A stretch of 64,000 nt of DNA from assembly GCF_009857835.1 (NCBI RefSeq), contig NZ_WWCL01000001.1, positions 1,674,001 to 1,738,000 of the forward strand, in the 5' to 3' direction. The DNA is from Duganella fentianensis (GTDB lineage: Bacteria; Pseudomonadota; Gammaproteobacteria; Burkholderiales; Burkholderiaceae_D). Positions 43,804 through 52,015 of the stretch are shown piece after piece. The position numbers and the translations under genes are program-made. The first letter of the stretch is position 1, and every line of letters begins with the position of its first letter. The notes under the pieces are model-generated. The model ran no database searches. It had not been told where the DNA came from and saw only the letters and a list, made by a program, of their open reading frames with translations.

Positions 43804-44871
43804 ATGAGCAACCATTATCTCGATGTGGCGCTAGGGCTATCTGCCACCTATCTGGCGCTGAGCCTGCTATGCAGTGCTAGCCGCGAAGCCATCGCTTCGC
43901 TGTTCCAGAGCCGCGCCAAAATGCTGCTCGATGGCGTGCTGACCCTGCTGTACGAGCCGGCCGGGCTGGCGCTGCTGCGTGGCATCCTACCATCACTGCA
44001 GCGACTGCTGCGGCGCGAAGCTGGTTTCGATCTGCGCGGGCTGGGCCGCGATTCGCTGGCGGCTGCCGTCATGAGCCACCCGCTGATCACCGGTCAGGCG
44101 CAGGCCGGGCGCATGCCTTCGTATATTCCTTCCAGCATGTTTGCCCGCGCGGTGATGGATACGCTGCAGCAGCGTTATGGCCGGCAGACCAGCGCGCGCA
44201 GCTTGCTGGCGCAGCTGGGCAATCCTGCTTTGCAGCGCACCCTGCTGGCGCTGCTGGGGGAGGTCGATGATCTGGCGGCGCTGGAACAGGCGCTGTCTAA
44301 CTGGTATGACACGGTCATGGCTCGTACCACTGGCTGGTACAAGCGGCGCTCGCAGAGCGTGCTGTTCGGTATCGCGCTGGTGTTGGCCGTGGCCCTGAAC
44401 ATCGATACATTCACGCTGAGCCAGCGTCTGTGGAGCGACGAGAATGCCGCGCAGCAGAGTGCCGAACTGGCCGCACAGATGTCGGCGCAGATGTCGGCTC
44501 AGGCAGCTCAGGCAGCAGCTCAGGCAGCAGCACAGGCAGCAGCGCAGGCAGCCGCGCAGATGGGACAGCAGAACTCTGTATTCGAGCCGGCGCCGGTATC
44601 GCCGGCCATACTCGGCACGGCCAGTGCCCAGCTCAATAGCCTGCCGATAGGCTGGCCATCCGCGCGGCTGGACCATCTGGCGCAGCTGAGCGCGGGCGCG
44701 GCGGCGGGCGCCGTGCTGCTGACCGCACTGGGCTGGCTGCTGACGGCGTTTGCCGCCTCGCTCGGTGCGCCGTTCTGGTTTGACGGGGTGGGCTGGCTGC
44801 TGGCCCTGCGCGGCACGGGGGCTCGTCCGGCCAGCAGTGTGTCAGGCGAGGGTGCGCAGGGCCAGCGCTAG
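43804..44871 (+). CDS. Hypothetical membrane protein with Ala-Ala-Gln repeat insert
   Basis: 355 aa. An N-terminal helix (DVALGLSATYLALSLLCSASR), a soluble helical section, a second helix (SVLFGIALVLAVALNIDTF) and a C-terminal pair of hydrophobic segments ending GAPFWFDGVGWLLALRG, a conserved-looking close. Between them, about residues 220-255 are a low-complexity AQAAAQAAAQAAAQ run encoded by near-perfect CAGGCAGCA repeats (44497-44570). Function unknown. The last 30 bp overlap the convergent DUF1304 gene. Confidence 0.7.
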   Translation: MSNHYLDVALGLSATYLALSLLCSASREAIASLFQSRAKMLLDGVLTLLYEPAGLALLRGILPSLQRLLRREAGFDLRGLGRDSLAAAVMSHPLITGQAQAGRMPSYIPSSMFARAVMDTLQQRYGRQTSARSLLAQLGNPALQRTLLALLGEVDDLAALEQALSNWYDTVMARTTGWYKRRSQSVLFGIALVLAVALNIDTFTLSQRLWSDENAAQQSAELAAQMSAQMSAQAAQAAAQAAAQAAAQAAAQMGQQNSVFEPAPVSPAILGTASAQLNSLPIGWPSARLDHLAQLSAGAAAGAVLLTALGWLLTAFAASLGAPFWFDGVGWLLALRGTGARPASSVSGEGAQGQR

Positions 44872-45201
44872 TACGGCCGGCACGGTCTGGATGAACAGGA
44901 TGGAGCGCTTGACGGTGATCGCGCCCCAGATGCCGGCCACCGCCACGCAGCACAGGCCGAATACGGTGAACGCTGCGCCCGTGGCAGCATCGGGATGCAG
45001 CCAGCCTACGCACAGCGCAGCCACCAGAAAGCCGTTGTAGCAGCCCTGATTCGACATGGCAGGGCGCATCAGCTCCGCCTTTTCCTGCGACAGTCCGAAC
45101 ACGCGCCGCCCGCGGGTGGGGAACAGCACTGTCTCCAGCAGTACGATGTAGACGTGGATCAGGGCGACCAGCGCCGTGACGATGTGGGCCAGCAGTTGCA
45201 T
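44842..45201 (-). CDS. DUF1304-family membrane protein
   Basis: 119 aa with four predicted helices. HIYIVLLE-like start (LIHVYIVLLETVLFP), MSNQGCYNGFLVAAL and a C-terminal VPAVLALALRTLA match DUF1304. The family is uncharacterised. It overlaps the convergent membrane-protein gene by 30 bp at the 3' end. Confidence 0.85.
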   Translation of the reverse strand: MQLLAHIVTALVALIHVYIVLLETVLFPTRGRRVFGLSQEKAELMRPAMSNQGCYNGFLVAALCVGWLHPDAATGAAFTVFGLCCVAVAGIWGAITVKRSILFIQTVPAVLALALRTLA

Positions 45202-45315
45202 GTTGTCTCCGTTAGCAATATTGAAGAATGATTATGTCTGCAAGCGGCGTAATGGGGAAGCTCCCAGCGTTGTTTTTCCGGCAGTGCTATAGTGCGCGCA
45301 ACATTGGAGAACTTT

Positions 45316-45633
45316 ATGACGTGGATAGCACTGATATTGGCTGGCCTGCTCGAAGTGGTGTGGGCGGTTGGTCTGAAATATACCGAAGGCTTTACCCGCC
45401 CGCTGGCCACAGCCGGCACGCTGGCCGCCATGGCTGGCAGCGTGGGCTTGCTGGGACTGGCCCTGCGCGGGCTGCCGCTAGGGACGGCGTATGCCATCTG
45501 GACCGGCATCGGTACGGTCGGTACGGTCATCTTCGGCATCGTGGCGCTGAACGAACCGGCCAGCGCCTTGCGCCTCGGCTGCATCGCCATGATCGTCGGC
45601 GGTATCGTCGGCCTGAAACTGACTACTGTCTAG
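45316..45633 (+). CDS. sugE: Small multidrug resistance family exporter, SugE/Gdx type
   Basis: 105 aa, four helices. MTWIALILAGLLEVVWAVGL carries the essential membrane Glu (Glu13), and LKYTEGFTRP and GTAYAIWTGIGTVGTVIFGI follow. The pattern suits the SugE/Gdx subgroup, known as guanidinium exporters, rather than EmrE-type multidrug pumps. TTGGAGAA lies just before the ATG. I looked for a guanidine riboswitch in the upstream gap and did not see one. Confidence 0.88.
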   Translation: MTWIALILAGLLEVVWAVGLKYTEGFTRPLATAGTLAAMAGSVGLLGLALRGLPLGTAYAIWTGIGTVGTVIFGIVALNEPASALRLGCIAMIVGGIVGLKLTTV

Positions 45634-45677
45634 CCTCATTCAGCCGGGCCTGAGCCCGTGCCGCCGGCGCGGGCGAT

Positions 45678-46637
45678 TCAGAAGTCGGGATTAGCGCGGC
45701 ACAGGTAATACCATTCGCAGTTGGCGCCGGCGGCAGCATCGGGGAACAGGATGCGCCCGTCGAAAGCGGCCAGTTCCGCCGAACCGTCGGCGCGCACGCC
45801 TATCTGTTCACCGGCCCGCACAGGATCGAAGCTGGCCCATGGCCGGCTGAAGACATCGCCGGCCTGCTGTTTGTCCACCACGGCGGCCATGCTCAATGCT
45901 TCCATCTGTTCTGCCGCTATCGGCTCGGGTACCGGGCCATCGATCAGGCCGAGGAAGGCCAGCGTATTCAGAATGGCGCGGTAGCCCACTTCAGGCGCTT
46001 GCGGGTCGTCGTGCTGGCCGCATTCCAGCGTGAGGGCATAGCCGCCCGTGCTGCGCATGTATTCCGTCGTGCCCATGCCATAGCGCAGTACGGTCTGCAG
46101 TTCGCTTTGCTGGCGCAGGCGGCGCTGCACACCGGCGCCATAGGTACGCAGCCAGCCATCGACGAAACGCCGCACACCGAGGCGACGCGCCAGTGCGCGC
46201 TCCTGCTGTTCGTGGCGGAACGGTTCCAGCGGGCCGTCGTTGTTGCGCGGGCCGACCATGACAAACGCTTCGCTGTGCGCATTGAAGGAGTGCAGATCGA
46301 GCAGCACATCATGGCGCGCCAGCAGCGGGCATAGCCAGTTGGCGATGCGGTCCTCGAAATCCTGCGGCGCCTCCTGCGGGAACAGGTTGCGGTTCAGATT
46401 GCGCTCGCCGGCCCGTTCGCCCCTGGCATAGGCGAGCGGATTGGTGACCGGTACCAGCGTCAGGCTGCCGCGCCGGATCAGCAGGCTGCCTTCGTCGAGC
46501 ATGGCCAGCACGCGGCGGATCGCCGTGGTGCCGCAGGTCTCGTTGCCATGCACGGCGCCTGTCACGATCAGGCGCGGCCCCGGCAGCTGGCCGCTGTACT
46601 GGTGGGAGATAAATTGCAGGTGGTCGCTGGAGTTCAT
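45678..46637 (-). CDS. Succinylglutamate desuccinylase/aspartoacylase-family zinc hydrolase
   Basis: 319 aa. M14-like zinc fold with GAVHGNETCG (ligands His and Glu), NPLAYARGERAGERNLNRN, DLHSFNAHSE (His ligand) and LECGQHDDP with the catalytic Glu. It removes an acyl group from an N-acyl amino acid or similar substrate. No ast operon genes are nearby, so AstE itself is doubtful. Confidence 0.85.
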   Translation of the reverse strand: MNSSDHLQFISHQYSGQLPGPRLIVTGAVHGNETCGTTAIRRVLAMLDEGSLLIRRGSLTLVPVTNPLAYARGERAGERNLNRNLFPQEAPQDFEDRIANWLCPLLARHDVLLDLHSFNAHSEAFVMVGPRNNDGPLEPFRHEQQERALARRLGVRRFVDGWLRTYGAGVQRRLRQQSELQTVLRYGMGTTEYMRSTGGYALTLECGQHDDPQAPEVGYRAILNTLAFLGLIDGPVPEPIAAEQMEALSMAAVVDKQQAGDVFSRPWASFDPVRAGEQIGVRADGSAELAAFDGRILFPDAAAGANCEWYYLCRANPDF

Positions 46638-46741
46638 GCATGCCGAGGGTAGTAGGAGGATAGCGGCTTTATACCATGGCGCCGTGGCGCTGTGCCAGCG
46701 GCGACTATGCGCGGCGTGCCATGTTTTGTTATCATTCGTGC

Positions 46742-47905
46742 ATGACTACTACCGCTACCGCGCGCAATGCCGGACTCGATACCCTGCGTGCACTGGCCAT
46801 TGCGCTGGTGTTTGCCAACCACTATATGCTGTTTATCAGCGGCGCGCCCACGCTGGGCTGGTTCGGCGAGATAGGCTGGAGCGGGGTCGATCTGTTCTTT
46901 GCTCTCAGCGGCTACCTGATCGGCAACCAGATACTGGGTGCGATACGGCGCAGCCAGCAGAGCGGCAGCCGGTTTTCTCTCGGCCGCTTCTATGCACGGC
47001 GCCTGTTGCGCACCGTGCCGAATTTCTACGTGGTGCTGGCGCTGTTTGCCTGCTGGCCCTACTTCCGCATGGATCTGGTACTGCCGCCGTTATGGCAGTT
47101 CCTCACCTTTACCCAGAATATCGGCCTGCAGCCGGGCACCGCGTTTTCCCATGCGTGGTCGCTGTGTGTGGAGGAGCAGTTCTATTTCCTGCTGCCGGCG
47201 CTGGCCTTGCTGATCGCTGCCTGCCGCAAGTCGCTGCTGCTGGCATGGCTGGCCGTGGCTGCTGCGCTGATAGGCGGTATGCTGATCCGCAGCCATCTGT
47301 GGACCAGCTACGTGGCCGCTGCGCCGGAAGGCAGCCGCGCGTTCTATACGCTGATCTACTATTCTTCGCTATGCCGCTTCGACGAACTGGTGGTGGGGGT
47401 GGCACTGGCCCTGCTGAAAAACTACCATGCCGCCGTGTGGGCGCGCCTGACTGCGCATGGCAACTGGCTGCTGCTGGCCGGTGGCGTTGCGCTGGCGCTG
47501 GTGTGGTCGCACTTCCTCGCCGACCATTATGGCTATGCCATGACGGTGTATGGTTATCCCTTGCTGGGGCTCAGTTACGCGTTACTGCTGCTGGCCGCAC
47601 TCAGTCCCGGCTCCTTGCTGCAGAAGGCGCGCCTACCCGGTGCGGGTGCGATTGCGCTGTGGTCGTATGCGATCTATCTGGTGCACAAGACACTGTGCAT
47701 GTTGCTGCGTGCGCCGTTGCAGGCACAGGGCTGGGAGCCCGACCACTGGGCCACGGTGCTGCTGATGGCGGCAGCCAGCGTGCTGGCCGGTTTTCTGCTG
47801 TACCAGCTGGTGGAGCGGCCCTTCATGGCGCTGCGCGACCGCTATGTGCCCAGCCATGAAGTGCTGGCTGTGACGCGGCAGCCGGCGGCGTCTGCGGTGC
47901 GCTGA
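46742..47905 (+). CDS. Membrane acyltransferase, OafA/YrhL family (acyltransferase 3)
   Basis: 387 aa, about ten helices. GLDTLRALAIALVFANHYML, SGVDLFFALSGYLIGNQI, FYARRLLRTVPNFYVVL and HAWSLCVEEQFYFLLP are the family blocks; the usual RxxR and catalytic His are present. These enzymes acylate sugars on surface polysaccharide, peptidoglycan or lipid carriers. The ATG at 46742 is used; in-frame codons further upstream are not membrane-like. Confidence 0.88.
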   Translation: MTTTATARNAGLDTLRALAIALVFANHYMLFISGAPTLGWFGEIGWSGVDLFFALSGYLIGNQILGAIRRSQQSGSRFSLGRFYARRLLRTVPNFYVVLALFACWPYFRMDLVLPPLWQFLTFTQNIGLQPGTAFSHAWSLCVEEQFYFLLPALALLIAACRKSLLLAWLAVAAALIGGMLIRSHLWTSYVAAAPEGSRAFYTLIYYSSLCRFDELVVGVALALLKNYHAAVWARLTAHGNWLLLAGGVALALVWSHFLADHYGYAMTVYGYPLLGLSYALLLLAALSPGSLLQKARLPGAGAIALWSYAIYLVHKTLCMLLRAPLQAQGWEPDHWATVLLMAAASVLAGFLLYQLVERPFMALRDRYVPSHEVLAVTRQPAASAVR

Positions 47906-47912
47906 GGACTTC

Positions 47913-48377
47913 CTAATTGAGATCGATGACGTCGAAGGGCGACTGCATATCGCTCAGGAATGCCATCAGATTGAGTGCGCGTTCCGTCATGTCGGCATGG
48001 CGGGTGGCCGCAACGGCGGCGCGCAGGCCGGGCAGCACTTCCATGATGTGCGGGCTATCGTAGGCTTGCACCAGCAGTGCGGCCAGTTCGCTGGCGCGGC
48101 CACGGTTGTTGCGCATGCGTTCTTCCAGTATCGACAGCAGGGTGCGCTGCATGCGCGGCGTGGGATTGCTGATGTAGCCGAACACCAGCGGGGTATTGCT
48201 GATGGCATCGCACAGACGCTGCTCGATCTGCTCCGGCCTGACGTCGGAAGCGATGTCGAAATACGCGCCCTGCCAGCGCGTGCGCTCGTACAGATGGCCG
48301 GCAGGGAAGGACTCGGCCGTTTCAAAGCCGAGCAGGTGACTGAGCCGGCGCAGCCAGCGGAGTAGGGTAGGCATCAT
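47913..48377 (-). CDS. Hypothetical protein, 154 aa
   Basis: Not recognised. It starts with a basic amphipathic helix (LLRWLRRLSHLLGF) and is otherwise predicted helical with no membrane segment (TLLSILEERMRNNRGRASEL, VLPGLRAAVAATRHADMTE). Two adjacent ATG codons; the first is used. It converges on the acyltransferase gene 7 bp away and lies upstream of pirin on the same strand. Confidence 0.6.
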   Translation of the reverse strand: MMPTLLRWLRRLSHLLGFETAESFPAGHLYERTRWQGAYFDIASDVRPEQIEQRLCDAISNTPLVFGYISNPTPRMQRTLLSILEERMRNNRGRASELAALLVQAYDSPHIMEVLPGLRAAVAATRHADMTERALNLMAFLSDMQSPFDVIDLN

Positions 48378-48414
48378 GGCCGCATTGTAGCGTGAGATGC
48401 CTGCCCCTTGCTCG

Positions 48415-49284
48415 TTACTGCGGCGCCTGTTCGCCCAGGCGGCCGGCGCGGAAGTCTTCCACGGCCGTATGCAGTTCGGCCTGCGTATTCATCACGAACG
48501 GACCGTATTGCGCGATCGGTTCGTTCAGCGGCGCGCCGGCCACCAGTATCAGGCGTGTCGCCTCACTGGCATGCACGCGCAGACCGTCCGCTGCCGGACT
48601 ATTGGCCAGGATTGCCATGCGTCCCGTTGCCACTTCCTTGTCGCCTACCTGTGCTGCACCCTGATAGGTGAAGACAAAAGCGTTGTGGCCGGGCGGGATG
48701 GCCTGCTCGAAGCTGGCGCCTGCGGGCAGGTGGATATCCAGATACAGCGGTTCCGTCACGGGGCGCTGTACGGCACCATCGACGCCATGGCTGCTGCCGG
48801 CGATGACTTTTACTGCCACGCCATCGGGCGTGGTGTAGGCCGGCACCTGATCGCCATTGAAGTCGCGATACCATGGCTGGCACATCTTGTCCCTGGCGGC
48901 CAGATTGAGCCACAACTGGAAGCCCGACATCAGGCCCTCTTCCTGCTCGGGCATCTCCGAGTGAATCACGCCGCGGCCGGCCGTCATCCACTGCACGCCG
49001 CCATTGGTCAGCAAGCCCTCGTTGCCGGCGCTGTCCTTGTGGCGCATGCGGCCTTCCAGCATATAGGTCACCGTTTCGAAGCCGCGATGCGGGTGGCTGG
49101 GGAAGCCGGCGATGTAATCGTTGGCCTGATCGCTGCCGAAGTTATCGAGCATCAGGAAAGGATCGAGCCGGCGTTGCAGCGTCTGGGTCAGGATGCGGTT
49201 GATCTTGACGCCCGCGCCATCCATGACGGCCTGGCCGGTGATGATACGTTCGACACTGCGTGTCTGAGTGACTGCTTGCGTCAT
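48415..49284 (-). CDS. Pirin-family bicupin
   Basis: 289 aa. N-terminal cupin with the metal ligands FPSHPHRGFETVTYMLEG and GVIHSEMPE, and a C-terminal cupin with VFTYQGAAQVGD. Pirins are iron proteins; some have quercetinase activity, others act as redox-sensitive cofactors. It lies 18 bp downstream of azoR and probably shares its transcript, under the divergent LysR regulator. Confidence 0.92.
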   Translation of the reverse strand: MTQAVTQTRSVERIITGQAVMDGAGVKINRILTQTLQRRLDPFLMLDNFGSDQANDYIAGFPSHPHRGFETVTYMLEGRMRHKDSAGNEGLLTNGGVQWMTAGRGVIHSEMPEQEEGLMSGFQLWLNLAARDKMCQPWYRDFNGDQVPAYTTPDGVAVKVIAGSSHGVDGAVQRPVTEPLYLDIHLPAGASFEQAIPPGHNAFVFTYQGAAQVGDKEVATGRMAILANSPAADGLRVHASEATRLILVAGAPLNEPIAQYGPFVMNTQAELHTAVEDFRAGRLGEQAPQ

Positions 49285-49302
49285 GTTGTGCTCCCTGTTG
49301 GT

Positions 49303-49902
49303 TTAAACCAGAATGGCGTTGATTTCGGCTTCGGCCTGTGCCTGCGCTTTGGCGACAGCTTCAGGACCCATGCCCATACCTTCGGCGAAGACGTACTGTA
49401 CATCGCTCAGGCCCACAAAGTTCAGGAACATCTTGATGTGTGCCAGCTGGGTGTCGGTCGGCGCATCGCGATGCAGGCCGCCACGCGACAGCGCGACGTA
49501 GACTTTTTTACCGCTCAGCAGACCGACCGGACCCGTCGCCGTGTATTTGAAGGTGACACCGGCGCGGGCAATCGCATCGAACCAGCTTTTGAGCTGGGTG
49601 GTGATGCCGAAGTTGTAGGTCGGGGCGCCGATCACGATTACGTCCGCCGCCTGTACCTGGGCGATCAGGGCATCGTCGAGGGCCACGCGGGCTGCCTGTG
49701 CGGCGCTGCGCTGGTCGGCCGGGGTGAACAGGGCGCCCAGTGCGGCTTCGTCCAGCACAGGGTGAGGTTCGCTGGCCAGATCGCGGCGCTGTACGCTCGC
49801 TTGCGGGTTGGCGGCGCGGATTTTGGCAACCAGAGCGTCAGCCAGACGGGTGGATTCGGAACCGCTGCTGCGGGCGCTGGAATTAATTTGCAGGATGTTC
49901 AT
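49303..49902 (-). CDS. azoR: FMN-dependent NADH-azoreductase
   Basis: 199 aa. Flavodoxin-like fold: [40 protein letters not shown] and [13 protein letters not shown] match AzoR. It reduces quinones and azo compounds with NADH, so it is a detoxification enzyme. The ATG at 49902 follows GGAGGC on the minus strand; the open frame upstream is not coding-like. Confidence 0.93.
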   Translation of the reverse strand: MNILQINSSARSSGSESTRLADALVAKIRAANPQASVQRRDLASEPHPVLDEAALGALFTPADQRSAAQAARVALDDALIAQVQAADVIVIGAPTYNFGITTQLKSWFDAIARAGVTFKYTATGPVGLLSGKKVYVALSRGGLHRDAPTDTQLAHIKMFLNFVGLSDVQYVFAEGMGMGPEAVAKAQAQAEAEINAILV

Positions 49903-49969
49903 AATGCCTCCGGTGTTAGGTCGTTGTTGACGATGTTGGGTTCGGTGCTGCGATGGAGGTACTTTATCA

Positions 49970-50024
49970 GTTCCATATTCATGGCAGAAGCCGTTAAAAT
50001 GGATAACATTAATCCATATATGGA
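49970..50024. promoter_or_regulatory. Operator region between azoR and its LysR regulator
   Basis: GTTCCATAT (49970-49978) is repeated in inverted form as ATATGGAAC (50018-50026). The right copy is inside the perfect palindrome TCCATATATGGA (50013-50024), which overlaps the region just before the LysR start. Two spaced sites fit LysR-type binding. Confidence 0.6.
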
Positions 50025-50030
50025 ACAATC

Positions 50031-50942
50031 ATGGACATCGATCCCGGCGATCTGCTGTTATTTGCCCGTATAGTCGAATGCGGCAGCTTTAGTCTGGCTG
50101 CGCAGCGCGTGCAGCTGCCCAAATCCACCGTGTCGCGCCGTATCGCGCTGCTGGAAGCCCAGCTGGGCGAACGCCTGCTGTTGCGCACCACGCGCAAGCT
50201 GACGCTGACGGAATTCGGTGCCAGCCTGCTCGAACATGCGCGCCGCGTAGCGGAAGAAACCGCACAGGCGGGGGCGCTGGCCCAGCACCGGCAGGGCGAG
50301 CCGAGTGGCCTGCTGCGCGTTTCGATGCCGGCCGATTTCGCCAACCGGACCATGGGCCTGCTGATGGCGCGTCTGCTGCGCGACTATCCGGCCATTTCGC
50401 TGGAGCTGGATCTGTCGCCGCGCCGGGTCGACCTGCTGGCGGAGAATTTCGATCTGGCCATCCGCATGGGCAATCTGCCCGATGATGCCTCGCTGGCCGC
50501 GCGGGCGATTACCACCAGTTCGATTGCGCTGTATGCCGCGCCCGAATATGCGAGTTTGCGCGGCCTGCCCGAGCATCCCGATGAACTGTTCCAGCACGAT
50601 CTACTGAGCCTGCCGCCACGTCAGGGCAGCATGGTGCACTGGACGCTGGTGCGCGGCAAGACCCGCTGGGAGCGCGATCTGCCCGTGCGCCTGCAGGCCA
50701 ATTCGCCGGAACTGCTGGTGCGCATGGCGGCTACTGGCGTAGGCATTGCCACCTCGACGGAACTGATAGCGGGGGAATTACTGAGGACGGGAAAACTGGT
50801 GCGGGTCTTGCCCGAGTGGGCCTTCCCGCCGGTGACAGCGTGGGCGGTGTTCCCCGGGCGCCGGCTGATGCCGGCCAAGACCCGGGTATTCCTCGACCTG
50901 CTGCAAAGCGTGTTCGACGCGCAGGCCGGGCGCAGTGCCTAG
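50031..50942 (+). CDS. LysR-family regulator divergent from azoR-pirin
   Basis: 303 aa. N-terminal HTH (MDIDPGDLLLFARIVECGSF, then SLAAQRVQLPKSTVSRRIAL) and an effector-binding domain (MARLLRDYPAISLELDLSPR, FDLAIRMGNLPDDASLAAR). The divergent position and the palindromes in the gap suggest it controls azoR and pirin, perhaps in response to quinones or electrophiles. Its 3' end converges on psd with a 3-bp gap. Confidence 0.9.
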   Translation: MDIDPGDLLLFARIVECGSFSLAAQRVQLPKSTVSRRIALLEAQLGERLLLRTTRKLTLTEFGASLLEHARRVAEETAQAGALAQHRQGEPSGLLRVSMPADFANRTMGLLMARLLRDYPAISLELDLSPRRVDLLAENFDLAIRMGNLPDDASLAARAITTSSIALYAAPEYASLRGLPEHPDELFQHDLLSLPPRQGSMVHWTLVRGKTRWERDLPVRLQANSPELLVRMAATGVGIATSTELIAGELLRTGKLVRVLPEWAFPPVTAWAVFPGRRLMPAKTRVFLDLLQSVFDAQAGRSA

Positions 50943-50945
50943 CGC

Positions 50946-51791
50946 TTAGCGGCAGTTGGCCATGGTTTCGCCCAGCTGCACGGCAGCTGCCGGCTGCCAT
51001 GCCGGATTGAAGCCCAGTACATCTTTAGGGAACAGCATGACGACGGTGGAGCCGAGCAGGAAGCGGCCCAGCTCAGCGCCTTTTTTCAGCACGATCTGCT
51101 GGTCGTCGTACTGCCATTCGCGCACGTGGCTGGAACGGGGCGGGTTGACCACGCCATGCCAGACGGTAGCCATGCTGCCGACGATGGTGGCGCCCACCAG
51201 CGTCATCACGAACGGGCCATGGGCTGTCTCGAACACGCAGACCACGCGCTCGTTGCGGGCGAACAGGCCGGGGATGCCGCGTGCCGTGGTGGGATTGACA
51301 GAGAACAGGTCGCCCGGTACGTAGATCATGCGGGTCAGGCGGCCATCGCAAGGCATGTGGATGCGGTGGTAGTCGCGCGGGCTCAGATACAGATTGGCGA
51401 AGCTGCCGTTGCGGAATTGCGCGGCCAGTTCGGCATCGCCGCCCACCAGTGCGGTGGTGCTGAAGTTATGGCCCTTGGCCTGAAAGATCTGGTCATCATC
51501 GATGGCGCCGAACTGGCTGATGCGGCCATCGACCGGGCAGATGAAGTCGGCGTCGGCCAGCGGACGTGCGTCGGGACGCAGGGCGCGGGTGAAGAATTCG
51601 TTGAAGCTGGGGTAGTTGCGGATGTCGGGGTCGAGCGCTTCGTCCATATTGACGTTGTAGCGGCCGACGAACCAGCGGATCATTGCCGTGGTGCGGCTGC
51701 CGCCGCGGGCATTGGCCACACGGCCAGCGAAATTGGTCAGCGCTCCCTTGGGGAGCAGATACTGCGGCAGCACGGCAAGACGGTCGGACAC
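50946..51791 (-). CDS. psd: Phosphatidylserine decarboxylase
   Basis: 281 aa. FFTRALRPDARPL, VDGRISQFG, SPRDYHRIHMPCDGRLT and the autocleavage site LGST (Gly247-Ser248), which yields the pyruvoyl group on the alpha chain. It makes phosphatidylethanolamine in the inner membrane. Length and motifs are those of the E. coli-type enzyme. Confidence 0.96.
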   Translation of the reverse strand: MSDRLAVLPQYLLPKGALTNFAGRVANARGGSRTTAMIRWFVGRYNVNMDEALDPDIRNYPSFNEFFTRALRPDARPLADADFICPVDGRISQFGAIDDDQIFQAKGHNFSTTALVGGDAELAAQFRNGSFANLYLSPRDYHRIHMPCDGRLTRMIYVPGDLFSVNPTTARGIPGLFARNERVVCVFETAHGPFVMTLVGATIVGSMATVWHGVVNPPRSSHVREWQYDDQQIVLKKGAELGRFLLGSTVVMLFPKDVLGFNPAWQPAAAVQLGETMANCR

Positions 51792-51844
51792 GATGGCGGA
51801 TTCCTACAAATGAAGATGGCGCATTATAGCGCTACATCTGGCCG

Positions 51845-52015
51845 CTATCGTGCGGCTTCGAGGCTGGCTTCAGTTTTGGCCGGCAAAGCCGGATAGAACT
51901 CGGCAGCTTTGCACACGGCGCAGATGGGGATGCCGTGCAGCGCCGTCCATTGCGCCAGGCTCGTGCGTAAATCGGGGTCGTCTGCGACCAGTATCACATT
52001 GATGGCAGCGCTCAA
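51845..52015 (-). pseudogene. Response-regulator remnant (receiver N-terminus only)
   Basis: A 56-codon frame starts with TTG at 52015, overlapping the kinase stop codon (TTGA), and ends TAG at 51845. It reads NVILVADDPDLRTSLAQW then TALHGIPICAV: strand 1, the acidic pair and helix 1 of a receiver, then it breaks off before the phosphoacceptor Asp, strand 4 and any output domain. The overlap with the kinase stop mimics a normal kinase-regulator operon. Probably a decayed partner gene, though a short translated peptide cannot be excluded. Confidence 0.6.

Noticed and set aside
45202..45315. Guanidine riboswitch upstream of the SugE/Gdx-type gene
   Set aside because: I see neither the ACGR-loop hairpin pair of the guanidine-II class nor the conserved core of guanidine-I. 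The leader is too short and unstructured.
45678..46637. AstE of the arginine succinyltransferase pathway
   Set aside because: No astA, astB, astC or astD gene is nearby, and the sequence is of the broader aspartoacylase-like family, so only a family-level call is made.
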